A stretch of 64,000 bases of DNA from positions 92,897 through 156,896 of the forward strand of contig NZ_FORF01000009.1 in the NCBI RefSeq assembly GCF_900113935.1. Direction: 5' to 3'. A program made the translations under genes and the position numbers. Below the pieces are notes generated by a model. The model saw only the letters and a program-made list of their open reading frames with translations, ran no database searches and was not told the origin of the DNA. Shown piece by piece: positions 10,001 through 18,582 of this stretch. Each line of letters starts with the position of its first letter. Positions within the stretch are counted from its first letter, which is position 1. The DNA comes from Aquamicrobium aerolatum DSM 21857 (GTDB lineage Bacteria; Pseudomonadota; Alphaproteobacteria; Rhizobiales; Rhizobiaceae).

Positions 10001-10187
10001 CACCCGGAAAACTTGTGCTCACCGTGATGACGGGGCGGTCGACATCCGGCAATTCGCGAATTTCGATGCCGAACAGGGCTGCAAGTCCTGCCACCACAAT
10101 CAGCGTATTCAGGACGAAGGCGAGAACAGGTCTTCTGACGAAGAGTGCGGTGATGCCGTTTTCTGCACCGGTGGGTCGCTGGGTCAT
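7053..10187 (-). CDS. RND family efflux transporter permease (HAE1/AcrB-like)
   Basis: Proton-driven inner-membrane pump of 1044 residues, the normal length for AcrB/MexB/MdtB-type proteins. It has an N-terminal helix, a large periplasmic domain, the TM4 motif GLVVDDAIVVLEN (about residue 400) with the paired Asp of the proton relay, a second periplasmic domain and a C-terminal helical bundle. It follows the membrane fusion protein gene by 20 bases, so the two form an operon. No outer-membrane channel gene or regulator is adjacent, so a TolC-type partner from elsewhere is needed. The substrate is unknown. Confidence 0.93.
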   Translation of the reverse strand: MTQRPTGAENGITALFVRRPVLAFVLNTLIVVAGLAALFGIEIRELPDVDRPVITVSTSFPGASAESIDRELTAVIEGAIARVSGVKSISSSSSFGRSRVTVEFNDGVNLDTAASDMRDAVSRIQNRLPDDADPPNVVKADADAQAIVRLAITSDTMSVHDMTVLVEDQIADAFASIDGVAEVQIYGGRDKIFRVDIDQSRLASLGLTVADVRSALATMAFDTPAGSLTSNDQDLIVRATAPVTTPAEFENIIVKGTTRLRDFASVTLGGDVGESQLRANGKTGIGMGIIRQAQSNTLQISEDVHAAIERLAPTLPAGVEIFITGDEAVFINGAIHEVEIALAISATVVLVIIFLFLLDWRATIIPGLALPVALIGTVAAIYLAGYSMNILTLLAFVLAAGLVVDDAIVVLENIVRRRNEGMGPRAAAVLGTQEVFFAVVATTATLVAVFVPLSFLPGQTGGLFREFGFTLAVAVVLSGIVALSLCPMIASRVLTGSVEETTRTGFFGTIGRFLGGFYRRTLHAALNTPLVVVLIAVLLSGLAVTLFPTIRSELTPSEDRASAFLRISAPQGVSLDYLSQRMREVETLIQPLRDSGEIVSTFAIAGSGNSQNSGFIVMSLAPWSERERSQQQIIQEITNRVRDVPGVRAFAFQPNSLGIRGAGSGLQFAVVGNNYADLTAAAQSIVADLEKDPRFSQPRLTQETTQPQLSIKIDRERASDLGINISGLAETIQAMLDGREIGSVYIDDRSYDVKLLSTTNPINDPTDLENVFLKAQDGRFVPMSTIASLTEQAVAPSLSREQQMRSVAITASLASDVALGTAYVAAQEIAAPHLPAGSRIVPLAEAATLSETSSGMLYVFGFAIVIILLVLAAQFESFVSAAIIMATVPLGLACAIFALLLTGTSLNVYSQIGLVLLVGIMAKNGILIVEFANQLRDRGLPLREAIEEASNIRLRPVVMTMLCTIVGGIPLVAAAGAGAEARIALGWVIVGGLGLSTISTLYLTPVAYLLLGRFVTPKVEEEKRLHRELEQVNQVSATRVQPAE

Positions 10188-10207
10188 CGTCTCGTGTCTC
10201 TCCGGAC

Positions 10208-11383
10208 TCAGGAGCCGGTCGTCAGGGGCGTTGCGTCAGGGCCGCCGGAAAGACCCTGCACGATGCGAACTTCGCCACCCTCACGAACTGCATGCACGCC
10301 TTCCGTCACGACTGCTCCGGCGGTCCCGAAGTCTGCGGAAACGAGCACGCTGTCTGTGTTGCGCTGGATGATCCGCACAGGCGCCCGTCTTGCGATGCCG
10401 TCCTCGATCAACCAGACATAGGCGCCGTCGGTGCTCCATTGGATTGCGAGCGGGTCCACAGCTGGGTAGCTGTCGCCCGGAAACGCCATGGATACCTGGA
10501 AGGACATGCCGGCCCGCAGGACATCGTTGCGGTTATCGAGCCGCGCCTGAACCCGCAGCGTGCGGCTCAGAGGGTCGATACGATTGTCGAGCGCACTGAT
10601 CGTTCCGTCAAAGACTTCATTTGGTCTGGCTATGGAGACAGCACTCATCGCTTGTCCCACTTCCAGCATGGCCGCAAAACGCTCTGGCACCCAGAATTCG
10701 ATCACGATGCGGGAGCGGTCATCAATCGTTGCAACTTCGGTCTGTGTTGTCACCGTATTGCCGATTGATATGGGCAGGATGCCTACAACCCCATTGATCG
10801 GGGCCAGGATGGTTCGCCGCGAAAGCGCCAGCTCTGCATCGCGCAGCGCGAGCTGAGCGTTGCGAACTGCCAATTCAGCCTCTGTGACCTGAACCGCAGT
10901 GGCGGTACGGGAGTTGAGAAGCGCCTTGACGCGTTCGAGGCGTGCATTTGCGTCTTCCAGTGTGAGGCGCGCGCGGTCGACCGCAATTTGTTCGGCGTCG
11001 GAATCGAGGGTGGCGATGGCATCGCCGGCCTTGATCCGGGCGCCCGGTTCCACCAGTATTTCCGTAAGCCGGCCAGCCGCGAACGGTGTCAGCGAAACGG
11101 AACTGACCGCACGGCTGGAGCCGATTGCCGACAGCCGGTCGTTGATCGTCTCGGTGACGATCGGTGTGGCGATGACAAGCGCAGGCTGGGAAGCAAAGCC
11201 GCCGCGAGGCGATTGCCGCTCTTCAGCGGGGAGCGCATTATCACGCTCGGGAAGCAAGGCGGCGAGCCGCTCCAGGCCGACGCGCTCGAGCGCCTGCGGA
11301 GCACCCGGATAAAATATTGCCCATGCGGTTGCGGCCGCCACGAGGACAAGAGCTGACAGAGCGGATTGCTTCCAGAACGACAT
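10208..11383 (-). CDS. RND efflux membrane fusion protein (HlyD/AcrA family)
   Basis: Periplasmic adaptor of 391 residues with one N-terminal membrane anchor, a biotinyl-lipoyl-like domain (PGARIKAGDAIATLDSD), an alpha-hairpin with heptad-like Leu/Ala spacing and a beta-barrel domain. I chose the ATG at 11383 because CGGAAG precedes it; a longer frame to 11485 would put 34 non-family residues before the anchor. It is the first gene of the pump operon. The long predicted periplasmic loop and the RND partner make an efflux role secure. Confidence 0.9.
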   Translation of the reverse strand: MSFWKQSALSALVLVAAATAWAIFYPGAPQALERVGLERLAALLPERDNALPAEERQSPRGGFASQPALVIATPIVTETINDRLSAIGSSRAVSSVSLTPFAAGRLTEILVEPGARIKAGDAIATLDSDAEQIAVDRARLTLEDANARLERVKALLNSRTATAVQVTEAELAVRNAQLALRDAELALSRRTILAPINGVVGILPISIGNTVTTQTEVATIDDRSRIVIEFWVPERFAAMLEVGQAMSAVSIARPNEVFDGTISALDNRIDPLSRTLRVQARLDNRNDVLRAGMSFQVSMAFPGDSYPAVDPLAIQWSTDGAYVWLIEDGIARRAPVRIIQRNTDSVLVSADFGTAGAVVTEGVHAVREGGEVRIVQGLSGGPDATPLTTGS

Positions 11384-11742
11384 ACGAACTTCCGATCCTA
11401 TCGCAGGTGCGTCTAGCGAGTGATATCCATTCGAACAAAACTGCAACGACACTGCCGCCATCGCCTGTTGCGACGCGCCTTCCATGAAGCCTTATGCCCT
11501 GTCTCCAGGCGTAATGCATCAAAATGATCATTAAAAATCGGTAATTTGGCTGATCGAGCAGGCTCAGGAATGCTCGGCTTGCGATGCATCCTGCTCCGCA
11601 GAGGAAGCTCTGATATTTGCTTGGTAGCCTCTGTACAATTTCATATTGTTGTGGCCTGTGGAAGCTGTGCGATTGGCCTGTTGCAAGCAAACGTCATTCT
11701 CGCGCACCATGCACTGAACCAAATACGATACTGGGGAAGAGA
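11384..11742. other. Intergenic region between divergent pump and ligase operons
   Basis: 359 bases with no supported gene. It holds a 10-bp palindrome AATGATCATT (11523-11532) and an operator-like inverted repeat, ACAAT-N5-ATTGT (11635-11649), about 94 bases before the ligase start. The promoters of both operons should lie here, but I could not assign convincing -35/-10 pairs. Confidence 0.5.
11635..11649. promoter_or_regulatory. Operator-like inverted repeat upstream of the glutamine-synthetase-like gene
   Basis: ACAAT, five bases, ATTGT: perfect 5-bp arms around an AT-rich centre. The geometry fits a dimeric repressor site such as GntR, LacI or XRE types. Its location upstream of a catabolic operon is the only functional hint; no regulator gene lies beside it. 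Confidence 0.3.
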
Positions 11743-13113
11743 ATGGCAGGAATAGTTTCGGTCGACGCGTTGAAGAAGCTTGTATCGGCGGGTGACATCG
11801 ACACCGTGCTGACATGCGCAGTCGACATGCAGGGACGTCTGATCGGCAAGCGCTTTCTTGCCAAGTACTTTGTCGAATCGGCCTATGAAGAAACCCATGG
11901 CTGCAACTATTTGCTGGCCAACGACATCGATATGGAACCCGTGCCCGGTTACAAGGCGGCGAGCTGGACCAAGGGCTACGGCGATTTCGTGATGAAAACG
12001 GATCTCAACACGATCCGTGTCATTCCCTGGCTAGAAAAGACCGCGCTGGTCTTGTGCGATTTGCAGGACCATCACACGCATGAAGACCTGCCACATTCGC
12101 CGCGCGGCATCCTCAAGAAGCAGGTAGCGCGGCTGACCGAGCGCGGCTATCGCGCCTATTTCGCCTCGGAACTTGAATTCTTTCTGCTCGAGGAAACGTA
12201 TGAAAGCGCGCGCAGCAAGCGCTGGCAGAAACTCGATACGGCCTCGCCCTATATCGAAGACTATCTGATCGGCCTGACCAGCAAGGAAGAAGGCATCATG
12301 CGCCGGCTGCGCAACGAGATGGAAGCGGCTGGCATTCCGATTGAAAACTCCAAGGGCGAATGGGGGCCGGGGCAGCAGGAAATCAACGTGCGCTATGCCG
12401 AGGCGCTCGACATGGCCGACCGCCATGTGATCCTGAAGAATGGTGCGAAGGAAATCGCCCATCTGGAAGGCAAGGCCATCACGTTCATGGCAAAGTATAA
12501 TTACGACCTCGCCGGAAGCTCGAGCCACGTGCACAATTCGCTCTGGAGCGCGGACGGCAAGACGCCGTTGTTCTATGACAAAGACGCCGAATACACGATG
12601 AGCCCGCTGATGCGGTCGTGGGTGGCCGGACAGCTGAAATATGCGGCCGACTACACCTGGTTCCTCTGCCCCTATATCAACTCTTACAAGCGGTTTCAGG
12701 CAGGCACCTTTGCACCGACCAAGTCGGTATGGAGCCGCGACAACCGCACCGCCGGCTTCCGCCTGTGCGGCGAGGGCACCAAGGGTATCCGCACCGAATG
12801 CCGCATCGGTGGCGCGGACCTCAACCCCTACCTCGCCTTTGCGGCGTTGATCGCAGCGGGTCTCAAGGGGCTCGACGAAAAGCTTGAGCTGCCCGCGCCA
12901 TTCGAGGGCGATGCCTATGCCATGGCGGAACTGCCTGATGTGCCGAAGACGCTGCGCGACGCGATCGTGACGCTGGAGCAATCGGCGATGCTGAAGGAAG
13001 CGTTCGGCGAGGAGGTGGTCGAACACTATCTTCACACTGCGCGCTGGGAGCAAATGGAATACGACCGCCGCATCACCGACTGGGAACTGCACCGCGGGTT
13101 TGAGCGATACTAA
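11743..13113 (+). CDS. Glutamine synthetase family protein, probable gamma-glutamyl-amine ligase (GlnT/PuuA-like)
   Basis: 456-residue enzyme of the glutamine synthetase fold. Active-site segments visible include SSSHVHNSLW (about residues 262-271) and GIRTECRIGGADLNPYLAFAA (about 350-370). Length and motifs match the GSIII/GlnT-PuuA-FluG branch rather than GlnA: the adenylylation-loop Tyr context of GlnA is absent. Members of this branch often ligate glutamate to amines (putrescine, ethanolamine, isopropylamine) with ATP. It leads an operon with an aldehyde and an iron alcohol dehydrogenase, as expected for amine or amino-alcohol breakdown through gamma-glutamyl intermediates (inference). 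The ATG at 11743 is preceded by GGGGAAGAGA. Confidence 0.8.
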   Translation: MAGIVSVDALKKLVSAGDIDTVLTCAVDMQGRLIGKRFLAKYFVESAYEETHGCNYLLANDIDMEPVPGYKAASWTKGYGDFVMKTDLNTIRVIPWLEKTALVLCDLQDHHTHEDLPHSPRGILKKQVARLTERGYRAYFASELEFFLLEETYESARSKRWQKLDTASPYIEDYLIGLTSKEEGIMRRLRNEMEAAGIPIENSKGEWGPGQQEINVRYAEALDMADRHVILKNGAKEIAHLEGKAITFMAKYNYDLAGSSSHVHNSLWSADGKTPLFYDKDAEYTMSPLMRSWVAGQLKYAADYTWFLCPYINSYKRFQAGTFAPTKSVWSRDNRTAGFRLCGEGTKGIRTECRIGGADLNPYLAFAALIAAGLKGLDEKLELPAPFEGDAYAMAELPDVPKTLRDAIVTLEQSAMLKEAFGEEVVEHYLHTARWEQMEYDRRITDWELHRGFERY

Positions 13114-13154
13114 CGGACGCACCACAACGAAGAATGACTACCGGAGAATCCTGA

Positions 13155-14537
13155 GTGGAAACCGTAAAACTGAAATCCCCGATCGATGGCTCGATCTATC
13201 TCGAGCGTCCTTTTGCAGCTGATGCTGAGATTGACGCGGTGGTATCACGCGCTCGCGCAGCGCAGGTTGAGTGGGCGCAGACGTCGATCGCGCAGCGGGC
13301 AACATATCTGCTCGCCTTCCTGGAAGCGCTGCTGGACATGAACGACGAGATCGTTCCAGAAATCGCCTGGCAGATGGGACGCCCGGTGCGGTATGGCGGC
13401 GAAAAGGGCGGCGTCGAAGAGCGTACGCGCTATATGGTGGCTTTGGCTGAGAAGGCGCTGACGCCGTACATCCCGGAAGATCGCCCCGGTTTCCGCCGCT
13501 ATCTCAAGCGCGCGCCGCTCGGCGTCGTGATGACGATTGCGCCGTGGAACTATCCGTTCCTGACCACGGTCAATTCGGTGGTGCCGGCGCTGATGGCGGG
13601 CAACGCGGTGATCCTCAAACATGCGGCGCAGACGCTGCTGGTGGGCGAGCGTTTCCAGCAGGCCTTCGACAAGGCCGGGCTGCCGAAGGGGCTGTTCCAG
13701 AACATCGTGCTCAATCATGGCCAGACCGAAAAGCTGCTCGGCTCCGGCACGATCGACCATTGCAACTTCACCGGCTCGGTAGCGGGCGGTCGTGCCATCG
13801 AGCGCGCGGCGGCTGGCACGTTCATGACGCTCGGCCTTGAGCTGGGCGGCAAGGACCCGGCCTATGTGCTACCGGATGCCAAGCTCGACCATGCGATTGC
13901 CAATCTGGTCGATGGCGCATTCTACAATAGCGGCCAGTGCTGCTGTGGCATCGAGCGCGTCTATGTCCACGAGAAGGTCTATGACGCTTTCGTCGAGGGT
14001 TTCATCGCCGAAACCAAGAACTATGTCGTCGGTAATCCGCTCGACCAGTCGACCACGATGGGACCAATGGCGCAGGCGCGCTTTGCCGATCTGATCCGCG
14101 AGCAGAAGGCGGAAGCGCTGCGCAAGGGCGCTGTCTCGCATGTCGGCATGATTGTCGAGAACGACAAGGAAGGCTCGCCCTATATCGCGCCGGAAGTGCT
14201 GACCAATGTCGACCACCAGATGAGCGTGATGCGCGAGGAATCCTTCGGGCCGATCGTCGGCATCATGAAGGTGCGCAACGACGAGGAAGCTGTGGCGCTG
14301 ATGAATGACAGCCCCTATGGCCTGACCGCCTCGATCTGGACCACCGACACCGACCATGCGGCAACGCTGGGCGACCGCATAGAGACCGGCACGGTGTTCA
14401 TGAACCGCTGCGACTATGTCGATCCGGGGCTGGTGTGGACGGGCGTCAAGGACACCGGCAAGGGCGGCGCGATGGGGCTTGTCGGCTATGACAATCTGAC
14501 CCGGCCGAAAAGCTATCATCTGCGTGAATCGATCTGA
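13155..14537 (+). CDS. NAD(P)-dependent aldehyde dehydrogenase
   Basis: 460-residue aldehyde dehydrogenase. The catalytic Glu lies in ELGGKDP at about residue 229, and the catalytic Cys in SGQCCCGIE at about residues 262-264. APWNYPF is the usual Rossmann entry segment. It starts 41 bases after the ligase gene with GGAG in front (CCGGAGAATCCTGAGTG leads to a GTG start). It would oxidise the aldehyde formed by the downstream alcohol dehydrogenase, for example a gamma-glutamylaminoaldehyde. A role as succinate-semialdehyde or phosphonoacetaldehyde dehydrogenase cannot be excluded. Confidence 0.88.
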   Translation: METVKLKSPIDGSIYLERPFAADAEIDAVVSRARAAQVEWAQTSIAQRATYLLAFLEALLDMNDEIVPEIAWQMGRPVRYGGEKGGVEERTRYMVALAEKALTPYIPEDRPGFRRYLKRAPLGVVMTIAPWNYPFLTTVNSVVPALMAGNAVILKHAAQTLLVGERFQQAFDKAGLPKGLFQNIVLNHGQTEKLLGSGTIDHCNFTGSVAGGRAIERAAAGTFMTLGLELGGKDPAYVLPDAKLDHAIANLVDGAFYNSGQCCCGIERVYVHEKVYDAFVEGFIAETKNYVVGNPLDQSTTMGPMAQARFADLIREQKAEALRKGAVSHVGMIVENDKEGSPYIAPEVLTNVDHQMSVMREESFGPIVGIMKVRNDEEAVALMNDSPYGLTASIWTTDTDHAATLGDRIETGTVFMNRCDYVDPGLVWTGVKDTGKGGAMGLVGYDNLTRPKSYHLRESI

Positions 14538-14554
14538 ATTTCGAAAGACAGACC

Positions 14555-15727
14555 ATGAGCAATCTCGTTTCCAAATGGAATTATCCGACCACGATCCGCT
14601 TCGGCGCGGGTCGTATCAAGGAGCTGCCGGACGTGTTGAAGGAAGTGGGCATGTCCAACCCGCTCTTCGTCACTGATCCCGGCCTTGCCAAGCTGCCGGT
14701 GGTGGCGTCGACGCTGAAGCTGCTGGATGATGCAGGTGTGGCCTATGGCGTGTTTTCCGACGTCAAGCCGAACCCGGTGGAGTCGAATCTATACGCGGGC
14801 GTCGAAGTGTTTAAGGCCGGCAAGCATGACGGCATCATTGCGTTTGGCGGCGGCTCGGCGCTCGACCTTGGCAAGCTGATCGCCTTCCAGGCGCATCAGT
14901 CGCGCCCGGTATGGGATTTTGAGGATATTGGCGACTGGTGGACCCGCGCCGACGCGTCGAAGATCGCGCCGATTGTCGCCGTGCCGACGACGGCGGGCAC
15001 AGGTTCGGAAGTCGGCCGCGCTGGTGTGCTGACACATGAGGCGAGCCACACCAAGAAAGTGATCTTCCACCCGAAGATGCTGCCGGCAATCGTGATTGCC
15101 GACCCGGAACTGACCGCAGGCATGCCGGCGTTTATCACCGCTGGAACCGGCATGGACGCGCTGGCGCATTGCCTCGAAGCCTATTGCGCACCGGGCTATC
15201 ACCCGATGGCTGACGGCATTGCGGTCGAAGGCGTGCGGCTGGTTTTCGAGAATCTACCAAAAGCCTATGCCGATGGATCTGACCTGGTTGCGCGTGCGCA
15301 TATGATGTCGGCGGCGGCAATGGGCGCGACCGCGTTCCAGAAGGGCCTCGGCGCGATCCATTCGCTGTCGCATCCGCTCGGCGCGCTCTATGACTGCCAT
15401 CACGGCATGACCAATGCCGTGTTCATGCCCTATGTGCTGGCGTTCAACCGCTCGGCAATCGAAGAGCGGATCGAGCGTCTGGCCGCCTATTGCGGCATCG
15501 CTGGTGGCTTCGACGGCTTTGCCGCCGCTGTGCTGGCACTGCGCACGACGTTGAATGTGCCGCACACGCTGCCGGAATTCATCAAGGATTTCGCGCCGGA
15601 TGATGCGCGCCGGAACCTGATTGCCGACATGGCGATTGTCGATCCGACGGCGGGTGGCAATCCGATCGAGCTGACCAAGGACGGCGCGCTGACGCTGCTC
15701 GACAATGCGATAGCCGGCAAGCTCTGA
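14555..15727 (+). CDS. Iron-containing (type III) alcohol dehydrogenase
   Basis: 390-residue member of the Fe-ADH family, about the family's normal length. Visible blocks are PTTAGTGSEV for nucleotide binding, MDALAHCLEAY with the first Asp/His metal ligands near residue 200, and AIHSLSHPLG...CHHGMTNAV with the remaining His ligands near residues 270-285. It follows the aldehyde dehydrogenase by 17 bases and is last in the operon, ahead of a strong terminator. A primary alcohol substrate fits the pair alcohol to aldehyde to acid. Confidence 0.88.
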   Translation: MSNLVSKWNYPTTIRFGAGRIKELPDVLKEVGMSNPLFVTDPGLAKLPVVASTLKLLDDAGVAYGVFSDVKPNPVESNLYAGVEVFKAGKHDGIIAFGGGSALDLGKLIAFQAHQSRPVWDFEDIGDWWTRADASKIAPIVAVPTTAGTGSEVGRAGVLTHEASHTKKVIFHPKMLPAIVIADPELTAGMPAFITAGTGMDALAHCLEAYCAPGYHPMADGIAVEGVRLVFENLPKAYADGSDLVARAHMMSAAAMGATAFQKGLGAIHSLSHPLGALYDCHHGMTNAVFMPYVLAFNRSAIEERIERLAAYCGIAGGFDGFAAAVLALRTTLNVPHTLPEFIKDFAPDDARRNLIADMAIVDPTAGGNPIELTKDGALTLLDNAIAGKL

Positions 15728-15748
15728 ACCGGCGACGATCTACCAAAG

Positions 15749-15780
15749 AAAAAGGCCCGGAGAAAACCGGGCCTTTTTCT
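15749..15780. terminator. Bidirectional rho-independent terminator
   Basis: 12-bp perfect stem (15749-15760 with 15767-15778) with loop AGAAAA; the A/T flanks give a U-tract on either strand. It lies between the convergent dehydrogenase operon and the importer operon. Confidence 0.9.
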
Positions 15781-15793
15781 TGTTCAGCTGGAT

Positions 15794-17479
15794 TTATCGG
15801 ATCAGCGACACGTTCTTGTGCCCGGTGGCGTTGAGAAGCAAACGCACCGCCAGCAGCACCACCATGATGGTGGCGATGATGCAAACCGAGAAGGCGGCGG
15901 CCTGATTGGTCGCGCCGCGGTCCTGGAGATACAGCACCGACACGGCGGCAACCTGCGTGTTGGGCGTAATCAGGAAGATCACTGCCGACAAAGTCACCAT
16001 CGAGCGCATGAAGAAGAACACGGCGATGCCGACCAGTGTCGGAAACAGCAGCGGCAGCGTCACCTTGGTGAAGGTTTGCAGCCGCGAGCCACCGAGCGTG
16101 GCCGACGCTTCGTCGAACCGGCCGCTGATCTGCTTCATGCTGGTTCCTGAAATCAGGAAGCCGTGGGCGTGGTAGTAATAGACGTTGGCGATGGCGATGA
16201 TGAACAGTGTGCCATAGATGGCGTAGACCGGGTTCATCGGGTTGTTGAAGGCCAGGATATAGCCGAGGCCCAGCACCATGCCGGGCACGGCCGCGGGCAG
16301 GATCGACAGGAAGTAGAGCGCACGGGTTGCCGGTGACGGGAATTTCTCGATCACATAGGCCGCTGCGGTGACGACCACGACGCCGATGCCCGCCGCCATC
16401 ACCGAGATATAGATCGAGTTCCACAGCGGTTGGATGCCGTTCTGGACGTCGAACGCGTAGTGGCGCAGCGAGAAGTTCATCCGGTAGGGCCAAAGATGCA
16501 CGAAGGACGCAAACACCACCACCGCGACAATCAACAGGATCGCCAGCGAGATGAGAAGCGCGGCGGCGAGCAGGAAGCGGTCGCGCATGCGATCCTGTTG
16601 CGGCACCAGCGGTTTTGAGTGCTCGCTGATGAGCGCATATTGCTTGGCACTGACGCGCTTTTCGACGATGGCGGCGATGGCGGCAGGGATCAACAGCACC
16701 ATGCCGATGACCGTGCCCATTTCGAAATTCGCCTGGCCGATGACCTGATTGTAAACCTCGGAGGCGAGCACTGTGTAGTCACCGCCAATCACCATCGGGT
16801 TGCCGAAATCGGTAATCACCAGTGTGAAGCAGACGAAGATCGCGGCAGCCAGACCGTAGCGGGTGGCGGGCAGGGTGACGGTGCGAAACGCCCGCCATTT
16901 GCTGGCGCCCAGCATCTCGGCGCTTTCGTAGATGCGCGCGTCGGCGACGGCGAGCGCTGCCGACAGGATCAGGAAGGCATAGGGAAAGACATAGAGCACA
17001 GAGGCGATGACGATGCCCCAATAGCCGTAGAGGTCGATGCCGAGATCGAAGGTGCGATTGATGATGCCGTTGCGCCCGAACAACAGCACCAGACCCTGCG
17101 CCTGCACCAGCGACGGCGCAAACAGCGGCAGCACCGCGATCAGCCGGAACAAATTGCGAAATGGCATCGTCGAGCGCTGGATCGCGTAAGCGAACGTATA
17201 GGCGAACACGATGGCCAGAATCGTGGTGACGATGGTGACCGCGAAGGAGTTCCAGGTGATGCGCAGGAAGCGCTCATTGCCCAGCATCGCGGCATAATTG
17301 GCGAGGCCGTAGCCATCCGGGGTGGAGAACGAACGGCCCAGAATATGGGTCAGCGGAAACAGCACGAACAGGGCCAGCGGGATGCCGACGATGATTGCGG
17401 GCACGATTCCGGCCATCCGGCTCTTACGGTTTTTCCGGCGACTTTGGGACGCCGCCTGGTCCACTGCAAGCGTACTCAT
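15794..17479 (-). CDS. ABC importer permease, putative 2-aminoethylphosphonate type (PhnU2-like), two fused permease domains
   Basis: 561-residue inner-membrane protein with two permease halves of about six helices each (about 20-300 and 330-555), as in the ThiP/FbpB-type and PhnU2 families. The second EAA-like loop reads EASATLGGSRLQTFTKVTLPLL; the first reads ESAEMLGASKWRAFRTVTLP. The start overlaps the upstream ATPase stop by 4 bases. Fused-permease importers of this class carry iron, thiamine or phosphonates; the binding protein points to the putative 2-aminoethylphosphonate group. Confidence 0.82.
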   Translation of the reverse strand: MSTLAVDQAASQSRRKNRKSRMAGIVPAIIVGIPLALFVLFPLTHILGRSFSTPDGYGLANYAAMLGNERFLRITWNSFAVTIVTTILAIVFAYTFAYAIQRSTMPFRNLFRLIAVLPLFAPSLVQAQGLVLLFGRNGIINRTFDLGIDLYGYWGIVIASVLYVFPYAFLILSAALAVADARIYESAEMLGASKWRAFRTVTLPATRYGLAAAIFVCFTLVITDFGNPMVIGGDYTVLASEVYNQVIGQANFEMGTVIGMVLLIPAAIAAIVEKRVSAKQYALISEHSKPLVPQQDRMRDRFLLAAALLISLAILLIVAVVVFASFVHLWPYRMNFSLRHYAFDVQNGIQPLWNSIYISVMAAGIGVVVVTAAAYVIEKFPSPATRALYFLSILPAAVPGMVLGLGYILAFNNPMNPVYAIYGTLFIIAIANVYYYHAHGFLISGTSMKQISGRFDEASATLGGSRLQTFTKVTLPLLFPTLVGIAVFFFMRSMVTLSAVIFLITPNTQVAAVSVLYLQDRGATNQAAAFSVCIIATIMVVLLAVRLLLNATGHKNVSLIR

Positions 17480-18504
17480 TGCAGCACTTTGATCGTCTCG
17501 GGACGCATCTCGATTGCCAGATGTGGCGCATCGACAATGGCCTTGCAGGCATGGCCCGGTATTTCAGCAACGATCTCCTTGCCGCTGTCGCCAACATCAA
17601 GCACAAGGTGAGCGAGATGGCCGAGATAGATGGTGTTGCGCAGCTTGACGGGGATCAATCCGGGGTCGGATGGCGCGGCGCCAGCGTGGATGCGTACATC
17701 CTCTGGCCGGATACCGATCATCGTCGCGCCCTGCTTGTCGGAAGGCAATGCCAGCTGCTGGCCGGCGAACAGGTTGTTTTCAACCGGCAGGATATTCATG
17801 CGGCCGATGAATTCAGCCACAAAGCGTGACGTCGGCTGTTCGTAAAGCTCGCGCGCTGTGCCGAGCTGGGCAATGGTGCCGGTGTCCATGACGACAATGC
17901 GGTCAGCCATGGTCAGCGCTTCTTCCTGGTCATGTGTGACCATGATGGTAGTGATGCCGAGGCGCTTCTGGACCTCACGGATTTCAAGGCGCAGGCTCTC
18001 GCGCACCTTGGCGTCGAGCGCAGACAGCGGCTCGTCGAGCAGCAGCACTTCCGGGTCGGTGGCTAGCGCGCGCGCCAGTGCGATGCGCTGCTGCTGGCCG
18101 CCCGACAGCTGCGAAGGCAGCTTGTTGCCGTGTTCCGACAGTTCCACCAGTTTCAGCATTTCCGCGGCTCTGGCGTCGATTTCGGCGCGCGGCTTGCGGC
18201 GGCATTCGAGCCCGTAGCCGATGTTGCGCAGCGCGGTCATGTTCGGAAACAGCGAATAGGATTGAAACACCACGCCAAAATTGCGGTGGCGCGCAGGAGT
18301 TTCAGAAAGGTCACGCCCTTCGAGCATGACGGTGCCTTCTTCGGCGAGTTCCAGCCCGGCGATGATGCGCAGCAATGTGGTCTTGCCGCAGCCTGAAGGG
18401 CCGAGAAAGCAGATGAACTCACCACGTTCAACTGTCAGCGAGATGTCGTTCAGCGCTATTGTGCTGCCAAAGCGCTTGGTCACGTGCGAAAGTGCGAGAG
18501 CCAC
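17476..18504 (-). CDS. ABC importer ATP-binding protein, putative 2-aminoethylphosphonate type (PhnT2-like)
   Basis: 342-residue ATPase. Walker A GPSGCGKT is at residues 35-42, the signature LSGGQQQR at about 133-140 and LLLDEPLSALD just after. The C-terminal 100 residues look like the TOBE domain of CUT1/Fbp/Phn-type ATPases. It sits between the binding protein gene (78-base gap) and the permease gene (4-base overlap). It energises the fused permease; the fused permease probably needs a homodimer of this protein. Confidence 0.88.
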   Translation of the reverse strand: MALALSHVTKRFGSTIALNDISLTVERGEFICFLGPSGCGKTTLLRIIAGLELAEEGTVMLEGRDLSETPARHRNFGVVFQSYSLFPNMTALRNIGYGLECRRKPRAEIDARAAEMLKLVELSEHGNKLPSQLSGGQQQRIALARALATDPEVLLLDEPLSALDAKVRESLRLEIREVQKRLGITTIMVTHDQEEALTMADRIVVMDTGTIAQLGTARELYEQPTSRFVAEFIGRMNILPVENNLFAGQQLALPSDKQGATMIGIRPEDVRIHAGAAPSDPGLIPVKLRNTIYLGHLAHLVLDVGDSGKEIVAEIPGHACKAIVDAPHLAIEMRPETIKVLQ

Positions 18505-18582
18505 GGGAAATCCTTGTGAACAGTGAAATGCAGTTTCCGTCGGATACCGGTGGCACCCGACGGAACATGAGCAATGGGCGGC

